A stretch of 64,000 nt of DNA from CAYIHX01 sp964363305 (GCA_964363305.1 CAYIHX010000003.1:62001-126000), one strand, 5' to 3'; shown: positions 1 through 8,327, numbered from the stretch's first letter. The notes: a model not told the origin generated them from the letters alone. A program made the numbers and translations.

Positions 1-108
1 AACATGCCGCAAGGAGGCGGTTTCGACCCAACGACCAGGGAGTACCTGAGCCCATGGAATTCTTCCGAAATGCAGCACAAACAGCCCTCTATCTCGCACT
101 TACAATGA
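1..108 (+). CDS. C-terminal end of an upstream gene (partial)
   Basis: The first reading frame is open from base 1 and closes at TGA 106-108, giving at least 35 residues that end in PSISHLQ. It includes a GGGFDPTTREYLSPW stretch, which looks more like real protein than chance. It would overlap the start of the next gene by 55 bases. The frame of that next gene is also open back to base 1, so the alternative is that the following protein begins before the window. No family is recognised. Confidence 0.4.
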   Translation, partial: NMPQGGGFDPTTREYLSPWNSSEMQHKQPSISHLQ

Positions 109-479
109 GCCTCGCGGCAGCCATTGCCGACCCAAAGTCCGGCCTCGCCGACGAGCACTTTGTATACAGCGTGTTCCGCCCCCTCGACCTAGGAGAGGCC
201 GGCGAGGAAACGCCCAAAGACTTTTACGTCAACATGGGTACGACGAACGGACTTCGTCCCGGGGCGGTCCTTGAAGTTTTAAGAAAAGTCGCCACCTACG
301 ACCTAGGCAGCCAAAAACTTTATAAAGACGTGATCCTTCCTGTCGCAAAAATCAAAGTCATCCATGTCGAGAGCAACGCCTCTATCGCGCGCTTAGAAAA
401 ATTGGCACCAGTGGGGCTCACGCCCGGTCTTACTCACCGTGCAATCATGGTGGGCGACCTCGTCCGACCGGCGCACTAA
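54..479 (+). CDS. Exported protein of unknown function
   Basis: A 141-residue protein with an N-terminal hydrophobic segment (about residues 8-26, ending in small residues) that looks like a signal peptide, so it is probably periplasmic or outer-membrane facing. The rest is a compact beta-rich domain with a 'nMGttNGLRPGavLEV' turn and a final 'GDLVRP' strand. This resembles the small barrel domains seen at the C-terminus of envelope assembly proteins such as FlgT, but that is only a resemblance. The ATG at 54 is preceded by GGGAG at 38-42, a rather long spacing; the frame is also open further upstream. A short repeat follows right after the stop. Confidence 0.65.
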   Translation: MEFFRNAAQTALYLALTMSLAAAIADPKSGLADEHFVYSVFRPLDLGEAGEETPKDFYVNMGTTNGLRPGAVLEVLRKVATYDLGSQKLYKDVILPVAKIKVIHVESNASIARLEKLAPVGLTPGLTHRAIMVGDLVRPAH

Positions 480-481
480 AA

Positions 482-499
482 GGGGGCAGGTCACCCTTT
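482..499 (-). repeat. Short repeat, copy 1 (GGTGACCTGCCCCC type)
   Basis: Read on the minus strand this is AAAGGGTGACCTGCCCCC. A copy with one G fewer lies in the opposite orientation at 6391-6407. The core AGGTGACCT of the second copy is itself an inverted repeat. Here it sits immediately after a stop codon, between two convergent genes. Two near-identical 17-18 base copies within 6 kb are unlikely by chance; a dispersed repeat of the REP type is an inference. Confidence 0.5.
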
Positions 500-528
500 C
501 TCCGCGACCCGCCCCGCATTCAGGCGAG

Positions 529-948
529 TTAGCCTACCGGCACAGCGAGCTCCTCATGTGGAAGGGGCTCTTGGACGCAGATCCCGGCGGCCCCTGCCTC
601 AGCCAAGACCTTGCCCAAACCAAAAAAGCTGACCCGGTCAGCATAAACCTCCGTCACCCAACGACGAACCCCTTGCGGGTCGGTATAGTCCCGAACCCTC
701 AATGACCCGTCGATATATGCCGGACTTCCCTTCCGGAGAGCGCTTTTGCAGGACTCTCCTTGCTTTCCCCACACAATGACCCGATGCCAAGTCGTGCGTT
801 CCTTCCAATCTTGCGGCTGTGCGCTGTCCTTGTAGAACTGCGAAGTCGCCATCGAAAACTCCGTGACTGATTGACCTCCTTTCGTCTTCCGGAGAACCGG
901 ATCCGCACCCAACCTTCCCAACAACGTTACGTGATTTACGTCTTTCAT
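529..948 (-). CDS. ssb: Single-stranded DNA-binding protein, tail-less form
   Basis: The 139-residue protein has the SSB OB-fold: an N-terminal 'VNHVTLLGRLGADPVLR' strand, a 'TTWHRVIVWGKQGE' core and a 'YIDGSLRVRDYTDPQGVRRWVTEVYAD' C-terminal strand. SSBs coat single-stranded DNA during replication and repair. The start is set at the ATG giving MKDVNHV, which matches the family; ATG and GTG codons 18 and 45 bases further upstream are open, and no start has a strong ribosome site. Unlike canonical SSB, there is no Gly/Pro-rich linker and no acidic DDDIPF-like tip; the protein ends ...HEELAVPVG. It may be a second, specialised SSB. Confidence 0.9.
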   Translation of the reverse strand: MKDVNHVTLLGRLGADPVLRKTKGGQSVTEFSMATSQFYKDSAQPQDWKERTTWHRVIVWGKQGESCKSALRKGSPAYIDGSLRVRDYTDPQGVRRWVTEVYADRVSFFGLGKVLAEAGAAGICVQEPLPHEELAVPVG

Positions 949-1088
949 ACGCTCGCTGGAGAGCATTCTTCGTGCCAAGAATAGATAGGCCACTGCGGGT
1001 TGAAGCGTCGCATTTTCGGCCGATCCGGTTTTTTTTCAGTCGAAACTCATCTTGCGAAACACGTAAGCCTCAGAGACGCTCGCTCCCT

Positions 1089-2168
1089 ATGCTTCTCTTC
1101 ACCACTCTCGCACTCGTTTCCTCCATCGTCTCAGCGGCAGAATCGGTCCCGTACGCGGACGACTCTGATCTCACCGGCGACCGGGTCGGCTACCTCGGTG
1201 CCACTCCCGAACAAACTCTCCGAGTAGAGCGCCTTTTTAGGCGCCCCCTTGATGAGGCCAAGGTTCTTGAGATCCAAGTCACGCTCGAAACCAGCAAGTT
1301 TGGCTCTCTCGGAGTACCCTCACTAAAGTTCACCCGCAGTCAGGCTGAACTCACCACAGATCAAAACGGAATCGCCACAACGCAGTGCGATAAAGCCGCC
1401 GACAAACAAGTTTTCGTGGCCGAACTCAAGGCGCCCGGCTACGAAGTCCGTGGCGAACAGGGAATCTATCGCCTTGAGCTCGAAGCCGAATGCGGAACTC
1501 GCACCATCGCGCAGGTGCGGCCCGAAACTGATCCGGGCCAAGCTCTGACTATTTTCAGAATCCTCTCTCGAGCACGGGAAAAACTTTCGCAGACCGTAGA
1601 TCTTCGATTCTGGAACGAGACCATTCCGGTCGAATGGCCGGCGAGCGGGGATTTTTACAGCTGGGGCAGTGTTCACATCACTCGCGGAGACTACTGGGAC
1701 GTCGTGGGCCACGAACTCGGCCATGCCATCTATCATTTGGCCCGGGTCGGTTCTTCGGCAGGAGGCGCGCACCGGATCGACGAGTGCTACTCCGGCGCTC
1801 TCGCGATCTCGGAAGGCTGGGCCTCGTACTTCTCTGCTTGGGTGAGCCTCGAGTCAAACGACGGTGACGCCAAATTTGAATATATGGTCCCGCGTCGCGC
1901 ACCGATTCAGATTGAGACCATCCCCAGCGACGTCTGCGACGGACCGACGAACGAATGGCGGGTCAGCTCCTTCTTCTGGGATCTGATCGATTTGAGCAAT
2001 GATGGAGAGGGAAGCGATGCAACCTTCCGCTCGATCTGGGACGCCCTTCTCCGATCGGGCTCATCTGACGTCTCGTCGGCCTATCTCCGCCTTAAAAGTC
2101 ACGGCGTCGACTCCGCCCTGCTCGCCATCGTCTGGGACCTCAATTTCCGAACCCAACGTCCAAACTAG
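1089..2168 (+). CDS. Secreted metallopeptidase-like protein (HELGH...EGWA)
   Basis: A 359-residue protein with a signal peptide ('LLFTTLALVSSIVSAAE'). A beta-rich N-terminal half is followed by a zinc-peptidase-like motif HELGH at residues 208-212 and an 'EGWASYF' segment with Glu242, a spacing that fits the third ligand of gluzincin peptidases. The active-site helix precedes a predominantly helical C-terminal part. It is probably a periplasmic or secreted protease; substrate unknown. The start at 1089 was chosen because it gives a clean signal peptide; an upstream ATG in frame (972) would add 39 polar residues. No clear ribosome site is seen. Confidence 0.75.
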   Translation: MLLFTTLALVSSIVSAAESVPYADDSDLTGDRVGYLGATPEQTLRVERLFRRPLDEAKVLEIQVTLETSKFGSLGVPSLKFTRSQAELTTDQNGIATTQCDKAADKQVFVAELKAPGYEVRGEQGIYRLELEAECGTRTIAQVRPETDPGQALTIFRILSRAREKLSQTVDLRFWNETIPVEWPASGDFYSWGSVHITRGDYWDVVGHELGHAIYHLARVGSSAGGAHRIDECYSGALAISEGWASYFSAWVSLESNDGDAKFEYMVPRRAPIQIETIPSDVCDGPTNEWRVSSFFWDLIDLSNDGEGSDATFRSIWDALLRSGSSDVSSAYLRLKSHGVDSALLAIVWDLNFRTQRPN

Positions 2169-2237
2169 GCTAAAGTGTTGCGCCTCTGCTCATTCACGTT
2201 TATCGTCATAACAAGTTTTCAATAGCAGGAGGATGAA

Positions 2238-2738
2238 ATGATTTCGAAACTTACTATCGTACGCGGATTTGTATTGGTCTTGAGCCTGGCTTCGGCTCTC
2301 TCGGTCGCGGGCTGTGGAAGCAAGAAGGCCGATGAAGACTCGACGCCTACCGCGCCGGGGATCGACGAAAATGTTCTGGGCGATTCCGATTCGGGCCGTG
2401 CCGTCGGACTCCAGACCGTGAACTATCCCTATGATTCTTTCATACTCGATGGGGACGCGAAGGCCCGCCTTCAGAGTAATGCGCAAATTTTGAAGGACAA
2501 GACGAGCTTACGAATCCAGATCGAAGGCCACTGCGACAGTCGCGGCGGGATTCAGTACAACATCGCCCTGGGAGAGAAACGCGCCAACTCGGCACGCAAG
2601 TTCCTCATGGATCTTGGCATCGAAGGCGATCGGATCACGACCATCAGTTACGGCAAGGAGCGGCCCCTTTCAACGGGCTCTACCGAGGAAGATTTCGCCC
2701 GCAATCGCCGGGCGAACTTCGTCATCACCTCCAGGTGA
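2238..2738 (+). CDS. pal: Peptidoglycan-associated lipoprotein Pal
   Basis: A 166-residue OmpA-family lipoprotein. It has a signal peptide with lipobox ending at Cys26 (SVAGC), a short linker, and an OmpA domain with 'IEGHCDSRGGIQYNIALGEKRANSAR' features and a C-terminal 'RNRRANFVI' motif that binds diaminopimelate peptidoglycan. Pal tethers the outer membrane to the wall within the Tol-Pal complex. A strong AGGAGG lies 5 bases before the ATG. The stop TGA overlaps the GTG start of the next gene, so translation is coupled. tolA, tolB, tolQ and tolR are not in the window. Confidence 0.95.
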   Translation: MISKLTIVRGFVLVLSLASALSVAGCGSKKADEDSTPTAPGIDENVLGDSDSGRAVGLQTVNYPYDSFILDGDAKARLQSNAQILKDKTSLRIQIEGHCDSRGGIQYNIALGEKRANSARKFLMDLGIEGDRITTISYGKERPLSTGSTEEDFARNRRANFVITSR

Positions 2739-3181
2739 GCACCTTGTCTCTCTCTTCACGCTTTCAGGCAGGCCTCGGGAGAATATCCGGGGCCTGCTTT
2801 TTATTTGGAATCCTCCTCTTGTCGAACGCGTGCACCCTCGTGGCCTCCCGACCCGTGCAAGACATGTCGAACACGCAGGCGGCCCTCAAGGCCGCCAAGG
2901 AAGTGCAAGCGGACGTGCTCGCACCCGAACTTTACCGGCAGGCAAATGAGTGGTTCATCAAGGCACGCCAAGAGTACCGATATAAAGATTTCGAAAAGGC
3001 TCGTGATTACGCGTTAAAAACAAGAACGCTTGCCGAGAAAGCGGAATTTGAAGCGATCAAAAATGGGGGGATCCGCGGGGGCAATCCTGAGGCTTTTTCC
3101 ACGGATCTTCCGCCTCCCCCGGTCACTCCCGATGGAACCGCAGAAGCCCCCACCCCTCCCGATCCGAGCCCAAGTCCGTAA
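2735..3181 (+). CDS. DUF4398-type lipoprotein
   Basis: A 148-residue lipoprotein with lipobox LSNAC. A helical hairpin follows ('AALKAAKEVQADVLAPELY...AREYALK'-like), with the alternating A/E/R pattern of DUF4398 proteins that commonly sit next to OmpA/Pal genes in this bacterial group. The last 30 residues are Pro-rich. It starts with GTG inside the pal stop codon (GTGA overlap), so it is made together with Pal and probably acts with it in the outer envelope. The exact role is unknown. Confidence 0.85.
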   Translation: MSTLSLSSRFQAGLGRISGACFLFGILLLSNACTLVASRPVQDMSNTQAALKAAKEVQADVLAPELYRQANEWFIKARQEYRYKDFEKARDYALKTRTLAEKAEFEAIKNGGIRGGNPEAFSTDLPPPPVTPDGTAEAPTPPDPSPSP

Positions 3182-3219
3182 ACCTTGCGGCTTCGGGCGT
3201 GCTTTGTCATTCTAGGTGC

Positions 3220-3957
3220 ATGAGCACTTCCTTGTCTAATCCGTCGATCCGCCGTCTGGTTCTCGCAATGGCGCTGTCTCTCTGTTTGACCGGCTGCCTC
3301 AAAACCCGCTCTCAGCTGCGAGATGATGAGGAGGGCGCTGGCAAACCTGTTCCCGCGCAGGTGACGGAGGTGAAAGGACAGTACGCTCTCGACGAAATTA
3401 AAAGTGAGATGACCCGCCTCAACGGAAGACTCGAAGACCTCGAACGCGCCGGCCGCTCAGCCGCACACGATGATAAATCCAAGGATGAGCTCAAGGCCCT
3501 CGAAAATCGAATCATCGAGCTGGAAAAATCTCAGGCCGATCTGATCGAGGCCCTCAAGAAATTTGAAACAAGCGCCCAAACGAATCGGGATCCAGCGGAA
3601 CTGCTCGCCAAGGGGAAGCAGGCCTTGGATGAAAAGAAATACGACGCCGCCATCGATCACCTCAGCGCTTTTCTCAAAATCCCGAAGGCCAAAAACCAGG
3701 AGGAAGTTTTTTTTCTCCGTGGCGAGGCCTACTACGGGGCTAAGCACTACAAAAAGGCCATCGTCGATTTTTCGAAGTTTCCTGAAAAATTCACCAAATC
3801 GAAACATATGTCGCTAGCGTTGCTCCGCATCGGACAAAGCTTCGATGCCCTCGGCATGAAAGACGACGCAAAGGGATTCTACCAGGAGCTCATCGAAAAA
3901 TTCCCCAAGTCGGCTGAGGCGAAAACAGCGAAAAAAAAAGCTAAGTCAGCAAACTGA
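3220..3957 (+). CDS. CpoB/YbgF-like lipoprotein with coiled coil and TPRs
   Basis: A 245-residue protein with a lipoprotein signal (LTGC), a coiled coil (about residues 50-115) and three tetratricopeptide repeats at the C-terminus ('LLAKGKQALDEKKYDAAIDHLSAFL', 'EEVFFLRGEAYYGAKHYKKAI' and 'ALLRIGQSFDALGMKDDA' regions). This is the layout of CpoB (YbgF), which coordinates Tol-Pal with wall synthesis at division. E. coli CpoB is periplasmic, so lipidation is a difference. The start at 3220 is preferred over 3199 because it gives a normal signal peptide and has AGGTG just upstream. Third gene of the pal cluster. Confidence 0.8.
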   Translation: MSTSLSNPSIRRLVLAMALSLCLTGCLKTRSQLRDDEEGAGKPVPAQVTEVKGQYALDEIKSEMTRLNGRLEDLERAGRSAAHDDKSKDELKALENRIIELEKSQADLIEALKKFETSAQTNRDPAELLAKGKQALDEKKYDAAIDHLSAFLKIPKAKNQEEVFFLRGEAYYGAKHYKKAIVDFSKFPEKFTKSKHMSLALLRIGQSFDALGMKDDAKGFYQELIEKFPKSAEAKTAKKKAKSAN

Positions 3958-4882
3958 CGAATCGAAAGCTATCGCGGAACGCCTTGAAGGTCTCTGCTTT
4001 CTTGAAGAGAAGCGTGACCTCGGTTCGTTCGTGTGGCTTCACAACGAAGAGCGCGCTCAAACCGCCCTGGATAATTCCGTGTAAACCAAGACCCGCCCCA
4101 TGATCAGAAGTACGCGGAACATAAGGAGCATCCTGGAAGTTCTGACGCAAAAACCGAAGTACTGTGTCTTTCTTTAGAGAGCCAAACGAGTCTGCAACCT
4201 GGACCGCCAAATATTCGCGGGCGTCAGCCAGCGACAGCTCGACTCTAGACCGTTCATCTAACTCGAAGTCAGCGGAGCGCGGCACCTTTCGTCGGCTCGG
4301 CTGGCCATCCGTATCCACCGGCGCATCGAAAAGCGCATTCATCAGAAGCTCATCGGTCGCCTGGGCCACCATCGAAGCGAGACGAGGCGTCACATTTTGA
4401 CTCTTGAGCACGCTTTCAACGGCGGCAATAGCAGCCTGTTTCTGGCCGGAGCGCTTCAGAACGATCCGCTGTACCAAGGTCCCTGCCGGAAGCAACCGTT
4501 CCACCCCGAAAGGACAAGGAATGGAAGCCGCACTCACCAACTTGCTGAGTAGAATCGGCCCGGGCGAGTCATAGCGCCTCATCAAGTGATGACCAAAGGC
4601 CGGAAACCGAAAGAGATCTGGGTACGCGTTCAGGGGGCGATCAGTCACCGAAAAGACTCGGAGCGGGCTGACAAAACTGAGGAGGACCTGACCGATCGCC
4701 GACAGGCTTTCGCGCTGGTCTCCATCCCAGATGACCATGATCTGACGCTCCGACGTCACGATATCTGAGACAGCATCAAGCGTGCTAGCGACCCTCAACT
4801 CAAGATGATTTACGTTGGCAACCGCCTGCCAGACGATGCGATCCTCCGGGCGTGATGAGATGAGAAGCAGCTTGGCGGCCAT
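3941..4882 (-). CDS. Pseudo-receiver plus GHKL ATPase-domain protein
   Basis: A 313-residue cytoplasmic protein. Residues 1-115 have a receiver-like alternation (LLLISSRPEDR...IMVIWDGDQ...LRVFSVTD) but lack a clear phospho-acceptor pattern. The C-terminal half has a GHKL ATPase signature: 'ATDELLMNALFDAP' (N box) and 'DHGAGLGLHGI' (G box). There is no histidine phosphorylation motif, so it resembles RsbW/SpoIIAB-type serine kinases or an orphan kinase rather than a classic sensor. It overlaps the convergent gene before it by 17 bases and starts 24 bases from the divergent cytochrome gene. The first in-frame Met (4972) would lie inside that gene. Confidence 0.65.
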   Translation of the reverse strand: MAAKLLLISSRPEDRIVWQAVANVNHLELRVASTLDAVSDIVTSERQIMVIWDGDQRESLSAIGQVLLSFVSPLRVFSVTDRPLNAYPDLFRFPAFGHHLMRRYDSPGPILLSKLVSAASIPCPFGVERLLPAGTLVQRIVLKRSGQKQAAIAAVESVLKSQNVTPRLASMVAQATDELLMNALFDAPVDTDGQPSRRKVPRSADFELDERSRVELSLADAREYLAVQVADSFGSLKKDTVLRFLRQNFQDAPYVPRTSDHGAGLGLHGIIQGGLSALFVVKPHERTEVTLLFKKAETFKAFRDSFRFVSLLT

Positions 4883-4906
4883 TCTGATTAATTCTACGAT
4901 GAAGAG

Positions 4907-6424
4907 ATGGAATTCCCCACCCGTTTCATTTTTCCAGGAATGTGGGCAATAATTTCCTGCCTGGCCCCCCAACCGGCAAGGGCTTTGACGATCGTATATT
5001 CAAACGATGTCATGGGAGAACTCGAACCCTGTGGATGTCGGCATAATCCTACCGGGGGATTAGACCGAAAAGAGACGTTTCTCGCCCGCTTAAAAGACAA
5101 AGAACTCGTGCAGATCGACAGCGGGAACCTCCTTTTCGAAACAACAGAGGTCCCCGAGGCACTCGCTCGTCAAAGTGAACTTCAAGCCCAGTATCTCCTC
5201 AGGGGGTATGAGCAACTGAAACATGATCTCGTCACGCCCGGCCTCAAGGACTTTGCTCTCGGCGCGACTGTCTTCAAACGACTCATCGCTCGAACGAAGA
5301 CTCAGTTCATCTCGGCGAATTTATTTGACCGTAAAACCGGCCACCGCCTGCTAGAACCCTCATTGATTCTCACCCGCAAAGACGCAAAGGGCGTCGCCCT
5401 CCGGCTGGCCTTTATCGGCATCGCCAGTCCCGGCGAAGACTGGGCCCGCCACGGAATCGAGGCACGGGATCCCGCGTTGATCATCCAAGCCGAGCTGAGC
5501 CGACTCAAAGGCAAGTACGATCGCGTCTTTCTCCTCTCGCAACTTGGGCAGACGGAAGACGAGGCTCTCGCCGAACGACTGCCCGTCTTTGACGGAATCT
5601 TCGGAGCCAGGAGCCAATCTCTGTTGCAAACTCCCGTGCAAATCGGAAAAACGTTCATTTACCAGGCTTCGTTCAGAAATCAGTACATCGGGTCAGTCAA
5701 CCTGGACACCCTCGTCCATCAACTCACCCCCCTGGACCCTGGCTTCATCCCGGCCACGGAAACGCCGGTCAAAAAACTCATTGGGGAGTTCAAAGCCAAG
5801 ATCGCGAAACAGAACCGAACCGAGGTGAGTCTTGCCCGCGCCGAGAAAGTGCCGGGAGACGAAATTCATCAGACCTTTCCCCGATGCGCCGAATGCCATC
5901 TGAAGCAGTTCGATTTCTGGCGCAAAACCCGGCATACCCTGGCTCTCAAGAGCCTCATCGACTCCAAGCAGAGCGAAAACAAGGATTGTCTGCGCTGCCA
6001 TACCGTCGGGCTCGGTGAAAAAGGAGGCTTCTCCGCGGTTACCCAGTTGGGCCGCCTCCGGGGCGGCGGCGAATGGCCCCCCGAAGACCTCTCCGCCTTC
6101 CTCGCGCAAATGCACGCAGCCCCATCCCTCTCGACTGAAGTCACGCTCAGGCGTGGCGACGCCAGCGGCTTCCCCTTGAAAGATTCCCTCGCCAAGGCCG
6201 ATCGCGCCTATTCACCCGTCCAATGTGAAAACTGCCATGGTCCCGGGGGAGAACACCCCTTCGGCAGTACGACGTTCAAAAAAGCCGTCCCAGACTCACG
6301 CTGCCTCAAATGCCATACAGCGGAGCGAGCCCCACAGTGGTATGGCTCAGACGGCAAGCTCGATGCGGAGCTTCTAAAAAAGAACAGATTAAAGGTGACC
6401 TGCCCCCGTGGCGAACTCGACTGA
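4907..6424 (+). CDS. Phosphoesterase-like tetraheme cytochrome c
   Basis: A 505-residue exported protein with signal peptide about 1-26. The N-terminal 300 residues resemble the UshA/SoxB 5'-nucleotidase fold ('LTIVYSNDVMGELEPCGC' start) with an EPCGC motif at 40-44 where metal ligands would be expected. The C-terminal part carries four CxxCH heme-binding motifs at Cys327, 361, 440 and 466, plus extra histidines, like cytochrome c554-type proteins. It is probably a periplasmic electron-transfer or redox enzyme; substrate unknown. Its last 11 residues are encoded by a short repeat that also carries the tsaD start, so the C-terminus may have been altered by the repeat. Confidence 0.75.
   Translation: MEFPTRFIFPGMWAIISCLAPQPARALTIVYSNDVMGELEPCGCRHNPTGGLDRKETFLARLKDKELVQIDSGNLLFETTEVPEALARQSELQAQYLLRGYEQLKHDLVTPGLKDFALGATVFKRLIARTKTQFISANLFDRKTGHRLLEPSLILTRKDAKGVALRLAFIGIASPGEDWARHGIEARDPALIIQAELSRLKGKYDRVFLLSQLGQTEDEALAERLPVFDGIFGARSQSLLQTPVQIGKTFIYQASFRNQYIGSVNLDTLVHQLTPLDPGFIPATETPVKKLIGEFKAKIAKQNRTEVSLARAEKVPGDEIHQTFPRCAECHLKQFDFWRKTRHTLALKSLIDSKQSENKDCLRCHTVGLGEKGGFSAVTQLGRLRGGGEWPPEDLSAFLAQMHAAPSLSTEVTLRRGDASGFPLKDSLAKADRAYSPVQCENCHGPGGEHPFGSTTFKKAVPDSRCLKCHTAERAPQWYGSDGKLDAELLKKNRLKVTCPRGELD
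6391..6407 (+). repeat. Short repeat, copy 2, forming the tsaD ribosome site
   Basis: AAAGGTGACCTGCCCCC, the opposite-orientation partner of the copy at 482-499. It lies inside the end of the cytochrome gene and directly before the GTG start of tsaD. Its AAAGG is the only Shine-Dalgarno-like sequence for tsaD. Confidence 0.5.
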
Positions 6425-7493
6425 CCTCATTCTTGGAATCGAATCCTCCTGTGACGAGTGTAGTGTGGCGATTCTGCGCGCCTCGGCTGGCGAGCTGCAG
6501 CCGCTGAGCGTCGCTACCTTTTCTCAGATCGAAATTCACAAGCCCTATGGCGGAGTGGTCCCAGAGATCGCTTCCCGAAATCATCTCGAATCCATGCTTC
6601 CGATGCTCGAAATGGCACTCGCGGAAGCTCGCATCGAGCTCAAAGACGTCGATGCGATCGCCGTTACCAACCGACCGGGACTCGTCGGCGCTCTCCTCGT
6701 TGGCGTGAGCACCGCCAAAGCCCTCGCCTATTCGCTCGAAAAGCCACTGGTGGCCGTCCATCACCTTGAGGGACACGTCGCCAGCCTATTCCTCGAGAGA
6801 AAAAACGGGACCGCAGGGATTCCGCTTCCCATGATTGTGGCGATCGTCTCCGGTGGGCACACGAATTTGTACCTGATGAAAACCACTCCCGAACTCTGGC
6901 CCCTCGATTTTCTCAAACGCTCCCTGATCGGCCGATCTCGCGACGATGCCGCCGGAGAGGCCTTTGACAAGACCGCCAAGCTGCTGGGTTTTCCTTACCC
7001 CGGAGGAGTCTGGATCGACCAGACCGCGCAGAAAGGCGGGAATCCGAAAGCCTTTGATCTGCCTCGCGCACTCCCCCAGAAGGACACGCTCGATTTCTCG
7101 TTTTCTGGCTTCAAGACAGCCGTTTCGCTAACCGCACAGCGACTGACCCGAGAGGGCACGCTCGAGGAGCGCCTCCCTGATCTCTGTGCCTCGATTCAGG
7201 AAGGCATCGTCGATGCCTTGCTGACGAAGCTCCAGCTCGCCATCCGAAAATATGGCGCTCAATCCATCGCGATCGTCGGTGGCGTCGCGGCGAACTCGCG
7301 CCTCCGATCCCGCCTGCAAGCCGAGTGGACGAGCTACGGCTTAGCCATCGAGCCGCTCTTCCCCCTTTCGAGATACTGCACCGACAATGCTGCAATGATC
7401 GCGGCGGCAGGCTACTACCGATATCTTCAGGGTTACGCACTTCGTACGCCTGAATTTCTCACCTTGAACGCCATTGCGAGCCCGGAGGTCTAG
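6408..7493 (+). CDS. tsaD: tRNA N6-adenosine threonylcarbamoyltransferase TsaD
   Basis: A 361-residue protein that transfers threonylcarbamoyl to A37 of ANN-decoding tRNAs (t6A), working with TsaB and TsaE. Hallmarks are the N-terminal 'LGIESSCDECSVAI' ATPase motif, the iron-binding 'HHLEGHVAS' histidines, 'VSGGHTNLYL' and 'SFSGFKTAV', and C-terminal 'IVGGVAANSRLR' and 'CTDNAAMIA'. Length is normal. It starts with GTG, which lies inside the previous gene (17-base overlap), with AAAGG upstream supplied by a repeat. rsmA follows after 3 bases, so both are one transcription unit. Confidence 0.96.
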   Translation: MANSTDLILGIESSCDECSVAILRASAGELQPLSVATFSQIEIHKPYGGVVPEIASRNHLESMLPMLEMALAEARIELKDVDAIAVTNRPGLVGALLVGVSTAKALAYSLEKPLVAVHHLEGHVASLFLERKNGTAGIPLPMIVAIVSGGHTNLYLMKTTPELWPLDFLKRSLIGRSRDDAAGEAFDKTAKLLGFPYPGGVWIDQTAQKGGNPKAFDLPRALPQKDTLDFSFSGFKTAVSLTAQRLTREGTLEERLPDLCASIQEGIVDALLTKLQLAIRKYGAQSIAIVGGVAANSRLRSRLQAEWTSYGLAIEPLFPLSRYCTDNAAMIAAAGYYRYLQGYALRTPEFLTLNAIASPEV

Positions 7494-7496
7494 TTC

Positions 7497-8327
7497 ATGT
7501 CCACATTTGGAAAACGCCGAGCGCTCGGCCAACATTTTTTGATCGATGATCGCGTCCGCCTTCAGATCGCCCAGACCGCCATTGAAGAAGCTCTCCGCAA
7601 CGGTTCGAAGGCACTCCTCGAAATCGGTCCAGGCAGGGGCGCCCTTACCGATCACCTGGTGGCTCCCTCTCAAACCATCCCCGTTACCTTGGTCGAAAAA
7701 GATTTCGCGCTCTACGCGCGATGGAAAGCCCTCATCGGCAAGGGTCCTCTCCAGCGCGTCATTGAGGGCGATTTCACCGATCTCAAGAAGGAGGATTGGC
7801 TCGTCGCAACCCCCATGACGGTCGTCTCAAATCTTCCCTATTCAGCGGGTACCGCGATCTTCACTCGCCTGGCGGCCGAGTGGCATTCAATCCCGTCGAT
7901 GGTCCTGATGTTTCAGAAGGAGGTCGGCGATCGGCTCCATGCACTGCCCTCGACACCCGACCGGGGCAGCCTCAGCCTCTTTACTCAAAACCTATGGGAG
8001 GTGTCCCGTCTGATGCTCGTCCCGCCTAAAGCCTTCCGTCCGGCGCCCGAAGTCATGTCGTCCGTCATTCTTCTGCGGGCAAGGCCCACGCCACTGATCC
8101 CCGGAACGGACGAGCCCGCCGGCGATGTGCTGTGGCAGAAGTTCCTCAAACTCGCCTTCACACACCGGCGCAAGATGCTCCGCTCGGGCCTTCCCGACAC
8201 CGGCCCCTGGAAAAACGCGCTAGAAACCTCCGGGGTCGACCCCACGCTTCGTCCGGAAGCTCTCGACTGGCCTGAGTGGAAAGCGCTTTTCGAGGCGCTT
8301 CGTGCTGTCGAGACCCCGCGAATTTAA
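7497..8327 (+). CDS. rsmA: 16S rRNA dimethyladenosine transferase RsmA (KsgA)
   Basis: A 276-residue SAM-dependent methylase that dimethylates the two adjacent adenines near the 3' end of 16S rRNA. It has 'RRALGQHFLID' at the start, SAM motif I 'LLEIGPGRGALTDHL', the catalytic 'SNLPYSAGTAIF' (NLPY) motif and 'PPKAFRPAPEVMSSVILL'. The last third is the small helical domain ('FTHRRKMLRSGL'). It follows tsaD after 3 bases. The stop overlaps the stop of the convergent SulP gene by 4 bases. Confidence 0.96.
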   Translation: MSTFGKRRALGQHFLIDDRVRLQIAQTAIEEALRNGSKALLEIGPGRGALTDHLVAPSQTIPVTLVEKDFALYARWKALIGKGPLQRVIEGDFTDLKKEDWLVATPMTVVSNLPYSAGTAIFTRLAAEWHSIPSMVLMFQKEVGDRLHALPSTPDRGSLSLFTQNLWEVSRLMLVPPKAFRPAPEVMSSVILLRARPTPLIPGTDEPAGDVLWQKFLKLAFTHRRKMLRSGLPDTGPWKNALETSGVDPTLRPEALDWPEWKALFEALRAVETPRI

